Shown: piece after piece, positions 33,387 to 40,885 of the stretch
Numbering within the stretch: position 1 is the stretch's first letter
How the letters are laid out: each line of letters begins with the position of its first letter
DNA from: Actinobacteria bacterium OV320
Lineage (GTDB): Bacteria > Actinomycetota > Actinomycetes > Streptomycetales > Streptomycetaceae
Assembly: GCA_001298545.1 (NCBI GenBank)
Contig: LJCX01000018.1
Span: forward strand, 29,136-93,135
Length of the DNA stretch: 64,000 nucleotides
Reading direction: 5' to 3'
Made by a program: the position numbers and the translations under genes
Notes under the pieces: model-generated
Seen by the model: the letters and a program-made list of their open reading frames with translations, nothing else
Told to the model about the DNA's origin: nothing
Database searches by the model: none

Positions 33387-33829
33387 CGGGCGTCTCCGCG
33401 GGTGATGTGGTGGATGGCGTCGGCGGCCGTCTTGGTGAGGATCGTGTCGGGGAGGCGTTCGAGCCAGGCGAGGGCCATTTGGTCCAGGCGGGCCACCTTC
33501 CGTTCGGCTTCCTCGCCGGCTCGGAGGTGGGCGTTGATGCTGGCGTTGAGCGGCGCCCCGAAGCGGTGGGCGCGGGCGATCTGCTGGAGGGCGTCCCAGA
33601 ACGCGCGGGCGGCGGTGTCGGGGGTGTAGTCGGGCCCGTATTCGAGGCGGCCGTCGGGGTGGATGGTGACGAGCGTGGTCCCATTGCGGCCTTGGACGCT
33701 GATGCTGTCGGGGGTGACGGGGCTGGCGGCCCACTGCTGGACGGCGCTGCTGGTGATGTACGTTGCGGCGGCGCTGAGGTCGTGGTCGAGGGGCGTGGTG
33801 CTGGTGTCGGGGGTGCTGGAGTCGCTCAC
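33383..33829 (-). CDS. Hypothetical protein
   Basis: 148 residues from GTG 33829, overlapping stops at both ends. Central beta segment SISVQGRNGTTLVTIHPDGR followed by helices. Not recognised. Confidence 0.5.
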   Translation of the reverse strand: MSDSSTPDTSTTPLDHDLSAAATYITSSAVQQWAASPVTPDSISVQGRNGTTLVTIHPDGRLEYGPDYTPDTAARAFWDALQQIARAHRFGAPLNASINAHLRAGEEAERKVARLDQMALAWLERLPDTILTKTAADAIHHITRGDAR

Positions 33830-34422
33830 GGTGTGGTGGGCTCCTTGTTCTCGAGGGCGGGGCAGGTGGGGTGCTGCTGGAGGGCTTGGTCGATTGCGAA
33901 CGGGTGGTCGTACAGGCTTGACGGGGGCAACCAGCTCTCGCCGCGGGCCGGGCAGGTCTTGCACTTCCAGAACTCGCCGTTCCGGTCCCGTTCCAGGGTG
34001 AAGCGGTCGTAGAACGGAGCGAGTTTCGCTGCCCGGCGGGTCCAGATGGTGGTGCGGGTCTTGTACTCGCGGTAGGTGGATCCGCTGCCGGTTTCGGGCT
34101 GGTCTACGGCTCGGTTCCATCCGGGCTGGTAGTCGGGGTGGGTTCGCCAGATGCGTGCGAGGCCGGTCATGGTCAGGCAGGGGACGCCTCCGGCGGAGGG
34201 GCTGCATGTTCGGCATCGGCCTGCGGATTGGCCGCGGAGGTCGATCCAGATGTTGTGCTGGGAGGCGATGAGGTAGAGGGAGTCGATGCGGTTGGACTCG
34301 GCGTCACGGGCGGGACCGGGCGGCATCTCGTCGGCAGCAGCCTGGGCGTCGGCGAGGCGGGCGTAGACGAAGTCCTCGCAGCGGAACTCCCACCGCCAGT
34401 GCGGGTCATCGGGGCCCGTCAT
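33826..34422 (-). CDS. Hypothetical zinc-binding protein
   Basis: 198 residues. N-terminal helix and two Cys pairs (CRTCSPSAGGVPC, CKCKTCP-type KCKTCPARGE). Coupled to neighbours by 4-bp overlaps. Function unknown. Confidence 0.5.
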   Translation of the reverse strand: MTGPDDPHWRWEFRCEDFVYARLADAQAAADEMPPGPARDAESNRIDSLYLIASQHNIWIDLRGQSAGRCRTCSPSAGGVPCLTMTGLARIWRTHPDYQPGWNRAVDQPETGSGSTYREYKTRTTIWTRRAAKLAPFYDRFTLERDRNGEFWKCKTCPARGESWLPPSSLYDHPFAIDQALQQHPTCPALENKEPTTP

Positions 34423-34808
34423 TCGTCATCCTCGGGGTCGTCGGCGCATCCGCAGCGGACTCCGCCCTGATGCTTGGGCGGGTCGGCGGGGACCAGGCGG
34501 AGGTTGGGGCAGCCCTCGGGGAAGCCTGGGCATCGCTCGATGGTGGCGACGGCGGGGTACAGGTCGGGGAAGGCGAAGCAGGCGTTGACGACGTCGGCCA
34601 GGATCGCCTTGTTCAGGGGGATCTCTTCGTTCTTCGGGTGCATGCTGCCGCGGACGTAGCCCATGACGGCAATGTCTTGGACCAGGGCTCGTTCGCGGGC
34701 GGTGAGGTTGTTGAGGAAGTCGCGGATCCTGGCTGTGCGGGCGGCTTCCCGCTTTGTGAAGTAGTCGGCCAGTTCCGCCGTGACGTGGGGCTCGCGGTAG
34801 TCGGTCAA
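34419..34808 (-). CDS. Hypothetical protein
   Basis: 129 residues from TTG 34808 (TGGAG 5 bp upstream). Helical core RDFLNNLTARERALVQDIAV; C-terminal CPGFPEGCPNLR and CGCADDPEDDE. TTGA overlap with the DUF6011-like gene. Confidence 0.5.
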   Translation of the reverse strand: MTDYREPHVTAELADYFTKREAARTARIRDFLNNLTARERALVQDIAVMGYVRGSMHPKNEEIPLNKAILADVVNACFAFPDLYPAVATIERCPGFPEGCPNLRLVPADPPKHQGGVRCGCADDPEDDE

Positions 34809-35035
34809 AGTGACTCCAGGGTGGGCTGTAGGTAGAAGAGGGGGATGGTTTCCTGGCCGGGGAGTTCGTCGGGGGCGGGTCGTACGGGGGCTGGGCGGGC
34901 GCTGGAGCGCCTTGCGGTGGTGCGGTGGCGGCGTGGGGCGGGTGGGGTGTGCTTGCGGGCGCAGACGGGCCCGTAGCCGGTCGGGGTGGGGTTCTTCAAA
35001 CGTCGCTTGCAGCCCTTGCAAACCAGAGCCGTCAC
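34805..35035 (-). CDS. DUF6011-like zinc protein
   Basis: 76 residues from GTG 35035. CKGCKRRLKNPTPTGYGPVC is the small treble-clef signature shared by actinophage and actinobacterial DUF6011 proteins. The remainder is basic and disordered. Function unknown. Confidence 0.65.
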   Translation of the reverse strand: MTALVCKGCKRRLKNPTPTGYGPVCARKHTPPAPRRHRTTARRSSARPAPVRPAPDELPGQETIPLFYLQPTLESL

Positions 35036-35274
35036 GCGTCGCGCAGCAGCTCGTACATCCGCTGCCCCTCCGCCGACCGGTCGTTCAGCCAGCCTTCGCC
35101 GTGCTGGTCGCAGTACTTCGAGTCCTCCTCGCTCCCGGGGGCCAGGCGGCAGTGGTCGTGCTCGTTGACGCGGGGGCAGCAGCCGCAGGTGGCTTCGCAG
35201 CACTCGTCGTACGGTTCCTCGGGGGTGGGCGGGGCGCAGTCCTCGCACCGGTCGCCGGAGCAGTAGCGCTCCAT
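35032..35274 (-). CDS. Cysteine-rich small protein
   Basis: 80 residues, AAGGAGG upstream. Eleven cysteines, including CSGDRCEDC and CCEATCGCC, suggest multiple metal sites. Not recognised. Confidence 0.55.
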   Translation of the reverse strand: MERYCSGDRCEDCAPPTPEEPYDECCEATCGCCPRVNEHDHCRLAPGSEEDSKYCDQHGEGWLNDRSAEGQRMYELLRDA

Positions 35275-35275
35275 G

Positions 35276-35410
35276 TCAGGCCTCCTTGCGGGTTCGGATG
35301 CGGCGGATGCCGGCGCGGGTGACGTGGATGGTGAGGGCGAGGAGGCCGATGACGGCTACGTGGGCGGCGACGAGGGCCTCGAGGACCAGCCAGCCCGGCA
35401 CGTCGTTCAT
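35276..35410 (-). CDS. Small single-span membrane protein
   Basis: 44 residues from ATG 35410 with AAGGAAGG upstream. One hydrophobic helix (LVLEALVAAHVAVIGLLALT) and a basic tail. The same codons as the next gene's ribosome site (AAGGAGG) encode its end. Confidence 0.5.
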   Translation of the reverse strand: MNDVPGWLVLEALVAAHVAVIGLLALTIHVTRAGIRRIRTRKEA

Positions 35411-35697
35411 TTCCGGGCCTTCCTTGCTCGGGTGCAGGCGTTGTGCCAGGCGCGCTGGTATCGGTCGCGCTGCGTCTTCAACTCGCGCACTTCGGCGGCC
35501 AGGGCGGCGGCCTCCTGCTGCGCCTCGGTGGGACCACCCGTGATGGCGAGGGTCTCCCGGGCAAGATCGAGGTAGTCCTTGCGGAGCGAGGCGGGCGCTC
35601 GTTTCCAGGCGTCGTCGTCGTCAAGCCAGCCGTGGTTGTGAGCGAGGCGTCGGGCGAGGTGGGTTTCTGCCTGGCTGGGCGTCTGGGTGTCAGCCAC
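35407..35697 (-). CDS. Small helical protein
   Basis: 96 residues. Helix-rich, with a C-terminal coiled coil (AALAAEVRELKTQRDRYQRA). Overlaps both neighbouring genes. Function unknown. Confidence 0.5.
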   Translation of the reverse strand: MADTQTPSQAETHLARRLAHNHGWLDDDDAWKRAPASLRKDYLDLARETLAITGGPTEAQQEAAALAAEVRELKTQRDRYQRAWHNACTRARKARK

Positions 35698-36685
35698 GGC
35701 CGGCCTCCTTCGGTTGCTGCTCGATCAGCACGTCCACGCCACAGCTGGCGCACAGCCCTCCGTCGGGCAGGTCGTCGGAGGTGAGCGGCATGATTCCGTC
35801 GCCGAGTTCGCTGGTGTGGCGGGTGCAGTAGATCGACCAGGCGCCGGGGAGGGCGGAGCGGTAGGCGACGACGCGGTTGCTGTCGGCGTCCTTCGCCTGC
35901 TGCGACCCGCCAGCAGGCAGGGTGGGAGCGGGCCACTCGCCGAGTTCCTTCTGCATGACCCGGGCCTGTCGCAAAATGGTCAGCGTCTTCACGCGATTTC
36001 CCCATTGGCGCTGCTGCGTCTGTGCCCGCCGGATCTGAACGTCGATCGATTCGACGCTGGCGTGCTCGAAGAATTCAGGCCGTAGCCGGTCGACGCGCGC
36101 CGGGTCCTCCTGTGTCTCGTCGGCCGTCCGACCCGGCCCGGCGGCAGCAGGCTCGGCGGCCAGGCGGCGGAGCTCGGCAATCACGTCGGCGGCGGTCGTC
36201 CAGGGGTTGCGCTGACACTGCGCCTCGGCGACGTCGGCGGCTTCCCGCAGTACGGCCGCCCGGTCGGCGGGCGCGCGGGTTGCGGCTGCTCGCCAACGGG
36301 CGATCACCTCACGGGCAGCCTCGGGCACCAGGTAGTCCCCGCAGTCGCAGACGAGGCAGGCGTCCTCGAAGTGCTGCGCCTCCTTGTGTCCGCAGATGCA
36401 GGCGGCGGCCCGGTCGGTGCGCAGTCGTTCCGCCTGGGCCTCGGCCTGATCGGCGCGCTGGCGCTGCTTGGTGTAGCCCTCGCCGAGTCGTTCGAGGCGC
36501 TGTTGATAGATGTCGGCGTCACGCGCGGCCGTGTCGGCTCGCTGCTCGGCCAGGTCGGCGCGGACGGTCTCGCGGGTGTAGAGCCGCTCGAAGCGGGCGC
36601 GTTCCTGCTCGGCCCACTCGGTCTCGGTGCAGTCGGCGCGCTGCTTGACGGGAGCTGCGGCGCGGTCGGTGGTGGACTCGGTCAT
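35690..36685 (-). CDS. Long coiled-coil protein with zinc ribbon
   Basis: 331 residues from ATG 36685, CAGGAG upstream. N-terminal coiled coil to about residue 90 (RERFERLYTRETVRADLAEQ-type heptads), then CICGHKEAQHFEDACLVCDC zinc site, a helical region, and a C-terminal CASCGVDVL. The frame stays open to an ATG at 36832 that overlaps the upstream stop; the extra 49 residues look like untranslated spacer. Confidence 0.55.
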   Translation of the reverse strand: MTESTTDRAAAPVKQRADCTETEWAEQERARFERLYTRETVRADLAEQRADTAARDADIYQQRLERLGEGYTKQRQRADQAEAQAERLRTDRAAACICGHKEAQHFEDACLVCDCGDYLVPEAAREVIARWRAAATRAPADRAAVLREAADVAEAQCQRNPWTTAADVIAELRRLAAEPAAAGPGRTADETQEDPARVDRLRPEFFEHASVESIDVQIRRAQTQQRQWGNRVKTLTILRQARVMQKELGEWPAPTLPAGGSQQAKDADSNRVVAYRSALPGAWSIYCTRHTSELGDGIMPLTSDDLPDGGLCASCGVDVLIEQQPKEAGRG

Positions 36686-36828
36686 GGTGTGTCTCCTGGT
36701 CGTGTGGTGTGATCGGGGGTGCGGCCGGCCGCGGCTCCAACGCGGCCGGCCGTCCTGCTGCTCCGCTACAGCGGGCTCGTCCCCGGCCTGCGTGCCGCGG
36801 CAGTGCGGGCACATCTGCTCATGCCGGC

Positions 36829-37224
36829 TCATGTGACACGCCCCTGCCGTGCTGCACGCAGCCGCGCCTCATACGCCCGCTGCGGGGCCCGCGCCCGCCG
36901 CGGGTTCTTCGCGTACCGCTCCCGGTCGTACTCCCGCTTCATGGCCTTGCTGGCCTCGCAGGCGTCCTCGCCACGCCTCTTGTGGGCGAGGTAGGTGCCG
37001 TAGCTGGGGGCGGGGCAGCAAGCCTGCTCGAGGAGGCTTGGGGTGACCTTCTGGTCGCAGGGGGCCGGGCAGGTGGCGCACAGCGTGGCGGCTTGGTGGA
37101 TGGCTTGCTGTCGCTTGGGGGCGGCGGCGAGGTTGTCGAGGGCGGTGTCGTAGAGGGCTTCGTGGCCGTAGCAGGGGAGCCGATCCGACGCGAGTCGCTG
37201 CGTCTCGTCTGTTGTCGTGGGCAT
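36829..37224 (-). CDS. Degenerate WhiB-like protein
   Basis: 131 residues from ATG 37224, GGAGG upstream. The pattern LPCYGHEALYDT ... ATLCATCPAPCDQKV keeps four cysteines in a Wbl-like order, but the last two are closer (CxxCxxxC) and there is no G-W-G-G turn; instead it ends in a basic helix (KAMKREYDRERYAKNPRRAR). Possibly an iron-sulfur or zinc protein derived from, or mimicking, Wbl proteins. Assignment is tentative. Confidence 0.5.
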   Translation of the reverse strand: MPTTTDETQRLASDRLPCYGHEALYDTALDNLAAAPKRQQAIHQAATLCATCPAPCDQKVTPSLLEQACCPAPSYGTYLAHKRRGEDACEASKAMKREYDRERYAKNPRRARAPQRAYEARLRAARQGRVT

Positions 37225-37272
37225 TGGTTGCCTCCGGGGTGGGTGGGGTCGCGGGCGGGTGACCACGGCAGG

Positions 37273-37674
37273 TCAGGCGTCGTAGTACGTGGCCGGGTCG
37301 TCCGCGAGCACCGCCACGCCGTCCTTCAACAGCCGGATCGGGCCGGTCTGCGAAGCGCGCTCGCTGGACACGGCGAAGTAGGCGTTGCCCTCGCCGCGAG
37401 CATCGGGCCCGTAGGTGCCGTGCTCCTCCCACGCGTTGGTCGGCCAGTTCCAGCGCTGAAGGATGAACGTCGGCCAGCTGGCCGTGCGCTGCTCCTCGAC
37501 GGCCGACTGCTCCGCGGTACCGGGCCAGGCGATTCCGAGCCTGGCCAGGACGGCGTGGAGGATCGTCCCGGGGTCGGCGCCTTCCTCGCCGGCCGCGCCT
37601 TCGACGGCGTGCCAGGCGGCGTTGTACTCGCCCTCGGTGAGGGGGCGGGTGGTAAGTGGGGTGGTGTCCGGCAT
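37273..37674 (-). CDS. Hypothetical protein, first gene of leftward operon
   Basis: 133 residues, GGAGG upstream. Helical N-terminus (LTEGEYNAAWHAVEGAAGEE), beta-rich end. Transcribed from conserved promoter copy 4, 136 bp upstream. Function unknown. Confidence 0.5.
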   Translation of the reverse strand: MPDTTPLTTRPLTEGEYNAAWHAVEGAAGEEGADPGTILHAVLARLGIAWPGTAEQSAVEEQRTASWPTFILQRWNWPTNAWEEHGTYGPDARGEGNAYFAVSSERASQTGPIRLLKDGVAVLADDPATYYDA

Positions 37675-37809
37675 GGGTGGCCTCCGGTGGCAGGGGTGGG
37701 GTCAGGTTCTCGCGGTTGGGGGTGGGGGATTGCCCCTGCGCGGGTCAGGCGGGAGGGGTTTGAGTGTGTGGGGGTCTTGCCTGGCGTGTGCGGGGCGACC
37801 ACCTGACCC

Positions 37810-37838
37810 ACTCTAACGCATATCCCATTGCACTGCCA
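37810..37838 (-). promoter_or_regulatory. Conserved promoter/operator, copy 4
   Basis: Minus strand: -35 TGGCAG, 17-bp spacer with CAATGGGATATGCGT, -10 TAGAGT. Drives the leftward gene block starting at 37674. Confidence 0.72.
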
Positions 37839-37863
37839 TGGGTTCGACGGACCCCGGGCACAC

Positions 37864-37893
37864 AAAAGGGCGGGCACCCGCAGGCACCCGCCC
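37864..37893 (-). terminator. Intrinsic terminator (leftward)
   Basis: GGGCGGG pairs with CCCGCCC; on the minus strand it is followed by TTTTGTG. Ends the gene at 37917-38321 just before promoter copy 4. Confidence 0.7.
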
Positions 37894-37916
37894 CTGAACG
37901 AACCGTCAAGCCCACC

Positions 37917-38321
37917 TCACACGCCCGACTCCTCCTCCTCGTCCTCCCACGGCGCACCCATGTGCGACAACGGGCCCTTCACCTCACGCATCCGGTCATC
38001 CAGCCGGGACAGATCCACCCGCGCCTCCCGCAACGCCAACACCACCGTCGTCACACGGTCGAAGATGTCCTGCTGCGACGTCTCCGCGGGCGGCTTGTCG
38101 TCCAGTCGGATCCGCTGCTCCTCGTGAAGCCGTTCCAGGCCGGTCTCGAGCTGGCGGAGGGCCCGCGGAAGGTACTGCACGACCCGGGCCAAGGCATCGG
38201 CGGCCTCGGACACGTCACCAGGCTGCGCGAAGGCTTTCGCGTCCAGCGTGCGGTGGTTGAACGCCCGAAGTTCCTCTGCTGCGGCGGTGGCAATCTGCGC
38301 GGGTGTACGGCTCAAATCCAC
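37917..38321 (-). CDS. Helical hypothetical protein
   Basis: 134 residues from GTG 38321 (GGAGGA 6-7 bp upstream). Mostly coiled-coil (ARVVQYLPRALRQLETGLER), acidic C-terminus. Monocistronic: terminator downstream, divergent gene upstream. Confidence 0.55.
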   Translation of the reverse strand: MDLSRTPAQIATAAAEELRAFNHRTLDAKAFAQPGDVSEAADALARVVQYLPRALRQLETGLERLHEEQRIRLDDKPPAETSQQDIFDRVTTVVLALREARVDLSRLDDRMREVKGPLSHMGAPWEDEEEESGV

Positions 38322-38451
38322 GAGGGTCCTCCAGGCTGGTTGTCGGCGCCGTCCAGCATGCCAGCGGCCACCGGCAGGCCGCGGGGGTTCCGTCCAGCCC
38401 GGCCCGGCAGCATCCTGGACCCTGCCGACACCAGCACCCGGGAGGCCCCAC

Positions 38452-38571
38452 GTGAACTGCAACAAATGCGGCGGCACGGCACAGCAAGGCCCAGACGGCT
38501 CCTGGCTCTGCCCCCTATGCGGCCCCATCTCCAAGACCGTGCCCGAGCCGCAGGTAGGGTCGGCTGAGTGA
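38452..38571 (+). CDS. Tiny zinc-ribbon protein
   Basis: 39 residues from GTG 38452, GGGAGG upstream. NCNKCGG ... WLCPLCG is a complete CxxC-CxxC ribbon. GTGA overlap with the next zinc-ribbon gene. Confidence 0.6.
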   Translation: MNCNKCGGTAQQGPDGSWLCPLCGPISKTVPEPQVGSAE

Positions 38572-38798
38572 ACCAGCACCAAAAGCGCCCCGCTACCCCG
38601 CCCGGGACTACACCCGCAGAGGCGGCGGCGTTCCTGGAGGCTCAGGAGATCACGACGACGGGATGCCGGCGTTGCGGGACGGAGATCTCCGGGGTGAACG
38701 GCAGGTATGCCTGCGGGAACTGCGGGTGGGTGTCGCACTGGTCGGATTCCCACACCGAGCTGCCGACCGCGCCGCGGCAAGACACCACCCAGGCGTGA
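38568..38798 (+). CDS. Small zinc-ribbon protein
   Basis: 76 residues from GTG 38568. CRRCGTEISGVNGRYACGNC forms a classic zinc ribbon. The pair of ribbons (38452 and 38568) forms a short rightward operon inside the leftward block, ending in the hairpin of repeat A. Confidence 0.6.
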   Translation: MNQHQKRPATPPGTTPAEAAAFLEAQEITTTGCRRCGTEISGVNGRYACGNCGWVSHWSDSHTELPTAPRQDTTQA

Positions 38799-38941
38799 AG
38801 CGGCCCCCGGACATGGCTGCCGGGGGCCGAACCAGCTCTTCCCCTACCGTCGAGCACGGATCATGGGGGCGCTTCCGGAAGTGGCCCGCATCCACGGGCA
38901 CACACCGGAGCATGACACCCGGCACCGACAGACGTTGCCCC
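38795..38941 (-). repeat. Intergenic cassette, copy A
   Basis: About 145 bp similar to 40297-40440. Shared blocks: GTGAAGCGGCCCCCGG with its CCGGGGGCC partner, CTTCCCCTACCG, GAGCACGGATC, TGGGGGCGCTTCC and CACCGACAGACGTTGCCCC. On the minus strand it starts with the GGGGCAACGTCTGTCGGTG box and ends in the hairpin, the layout of a small RNA gene. On the plus strand the hairpin terminates the zinc-ribbon genes. Confidence 0.6.
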
Positions 38942-38950
38942 TGGTCCGTT

Positions 38951-40216
38951 TCAGCCGGCGCTGCCTTCGTGTATCCGCGCCGTCATCTCCCGTAGCCGTT
39001 CAACGACCGCCCGGCAGTCCCCCAGCGCCCGATGGTCCCCGCCATATAGCGGCTGCCAGGCGTAGTTCCCCCAGTAGTCAGACCAGTCCCCGACCCAGTC
39101 CGAGTACGGAATCATCGCGTCCTCGAACCGCATGCCCGACATCCAGGCCGCGGCAGCCGCTTCCGGCTCGGCGTGGCCCGTCTGCCGGTAGTGAAGGGTC
39201 AGTTCGTGGTGCAGCCGTGCCACGTCGTACGGCTTGTTGTAGATCAGGCATCGCCGCCCCTCCAGCACGCCGGCCAACTGGACGAGGATGTCTGCGAACC
39301 GGGGCGCTGCAGCCACCTGGGCGTCGGTGATGCCGTGAAGGCCGGTCGCCTCGTTGGGGATGGGCTCTCCCGGGTTGACGAGCGTGTCCATGAGGATGTC
39401 GCCGGCCACAGTCTGAACAGCGATGTCGACGATGCGCGCATCGTCCTCGAGGCCCGTGGTCTCGGTATCCAGGATGACCGTGCCCGGGTCGGCGAGGACT
39501 TCGCGTGCCCACGCCTCCAGGGCGGCAACCTGCTGGCGCCGTGCTTCAACGGCAGCGCGGGCGTTCTCCTCTGCCTGCCGCTGGCGCTCTACCCGCTCGA
39601 GCGTGTCCCGTTCAGCGCAGGGCGGGCACCAGCGCGGCGACAGCCACGTCTTCGCGGCCCGTTCAGCGGCGATCTCCTCATCGGTGGCCGTGACCACCGC
39701 GCAGCCCTGCCCAGGGCATGTACGGCGCCACACGGCCAACCGCTCGGCCTCGAACTGCTGCTGGAGACGCCACAGCACCCAGCACGGCACACACCGGTCC
39801 CGCTCGCCCGGGCCTGCGGCAACGCGCAACGCGGCAACCGAGACCCTGCGGCACTTCCAACAGGTCCGGGCCTGCAACGCCAGCCGATCCTCACGGTCCT
39901 TCGCATCGCATGCCGAGCACTGCCGGTACACGGGCTGCTGGCGGACCTGATGGCAGCGTGGGCAGGTGCGCCGTTCCGTCATCGCCTGCTGCTGCCTCGC
40001 GGACAAGGGCCGCATCTTCGCCGCGCCGGCCGGATCATAGAGAGGGAACTTTCCCCATCCGTGCCCACGCCGGTACATGCTCAAGAACCCGACCGGCTCC
40101 TGCCCCTCCGCAGGCTTCAGCCGATCAGCCTTCAGCTGCGTCATCGTCCGCAGATGCTCGGGGACCTCCCCGGCCTTGTACACGGGAAGGCTGTCTGTGG
40201 TGGTGGCATCGGGCAT
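38951..40216 (-). CDS. DnaQ-like 3'-5' exonuclease with N-terminal zinc ribbons
   Basis: 421 residues from ATG 40216 (GGAGG upstream). The C-terminal half is a DEDDh exonuclease: Exo I VILDTETTGLEDD (about 248), Exo II YNKPYDVARLHHEL, Exo III HRALGDCRAVVERL. The N-terminal half has four CxxC-type zinc pairs (CPRCHQ, CSACD, CWKCRR, CVPC, CPPC), an unusual addition for this fold. Probably proofreads or trims DNA or RNA ends for phage replication; the zinc part may direct it to a partner. Confidence 0.85.
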   Translation of the reverse strand: MPDATTTDSLPVYKAGEVPEHLRTMTQLKADRLKPAEGQEPVGFLSMYRRGHGWGKFPLYDPAGAAKMRPLSARQQQAMTERRTCPRCHQVRQQPVYRQCSACDAKDREDRLALQARTCWKCRRVSVAALRVAAGPGERDRCVPCWVLWRLQQQFEAERLAVWRRTCPGQGCAVVTATDEEIAAERAAKTWLSPRWCPPCAERDTLERVERQRQAEENARAAVEARRQQVAALEAWAREVLADPGTVILDTETTGLEDDARIVDIAVQTVAGDILMDTLVNPGEPIPNEATGLHGITDAQVAAAPRFADILVQLAGVLEGRRCLIYNKPYDVARLHHELTLHYRQTGHAEPEAAAAAWMSGMRFEDAMIPYSDWVGDWSDYWGNYAWQPLYGGDHRALGDCRAVVERLREMTARIHEGSAG

Positions 40217-40296
40217 GGGGGCCTCCGAGGTGAACGTCCTGGGGGTATGAAAGCGCACAGGTCTGACATCCCGCGGGGCTTCGGCCGGGCCCAGAT

Positions 40297-40440
40297 GTGA
40301 AGCGGCCCCCGGGTGGACGTCCGGGGGCCCTCCAGCACTTCCCCTACCGCGGAGCACGGATCGTGGGGGCGCTTCCCGGAGTCGCCCCCGCGAACGGGGA
40401 CCACCCCAGCATCCCAGCCCCCACCGACAGACGTTGCCCC
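40297..40440 (-). repeat. Intergenic cassette, copy B
   Basis: Second copy of the cassette at 38795-38941, here between two leftward genes. Starts (minus strand) with GGGGCAACGTCTGTCGGTG and ends in the GGGGGCC hairpin. It lies 195 bp upstream of the exonuclease gene. Confidence 0.6.
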
Positions 40441-40468
40441 GCTTCTTCGGCTGTGCCGAGAACAGCGG

Positions 40469-40756
40469 CTACTGAGTCCGCTCAAGGGGCTTCGGGTACA
40501 TCCGCCGCAGCTCGTCCATCGTCAGGCTCCGGATCAGCGGGTCGGGCTTCCCGGTCTCGGGTGTGCCGAGCACCCTCTCCTGGATGGTTCGCAGCTCCAC
40601 CTGCATGACCTGAGCCAGCAGCTTTGCGGCGTCGCCGGTGATGCAGCGGTTTCTGACGGCGTCCTCAACCCACTGGGCGAGTCCGACGATGGCGCGGCGT
40701 ACGAGTTCGTCTGCCTCGGCGTCGTCGTTGGCGGGCGGAGTGTTGTCGGTCGTCAC
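40469..40756 (-). CDS. Small hypothetical protein
   Basis: 95 residues from GTG 40756, AAGGGA upstream. Helical (ADELVRRAIVGLAQWVEDAV), acidic N-terminus. Sits between the adenine-type methylase and the exonuclease. Confidence 0.5.
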   Translation of the reverse strand: MTTDNTPPANDDAEADELVRRAIVGLAQWVEDAVRNRCITGDAAKLLAQVMQVELRTIQERVLGTPETGKPDPLIRSLTMDELRRMYPKPLERTQ

Positions 40757-40885
40757 GCGGTAGGTCCCTTCGGTGGACGGGTGGGTGGGCTTCTTGCGGC
40801 AGTGTGGCAGTGGTGGCCGGTCGCGTGGGGGGAAACGTTCGGGCCCCGCCGTCGAGGGGGTTCGGTGGCGGGGCCCAGGGGTGCG

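Noticed and set aside
36686..36832. N-terminal extension of the coiled-coil gene to ATG 36832
   Set aside because: Extension translates spacer-like His/Arg/Pro sequence and bypasses the CAGGAG ribosome site at 36685; kept only as an alternative.
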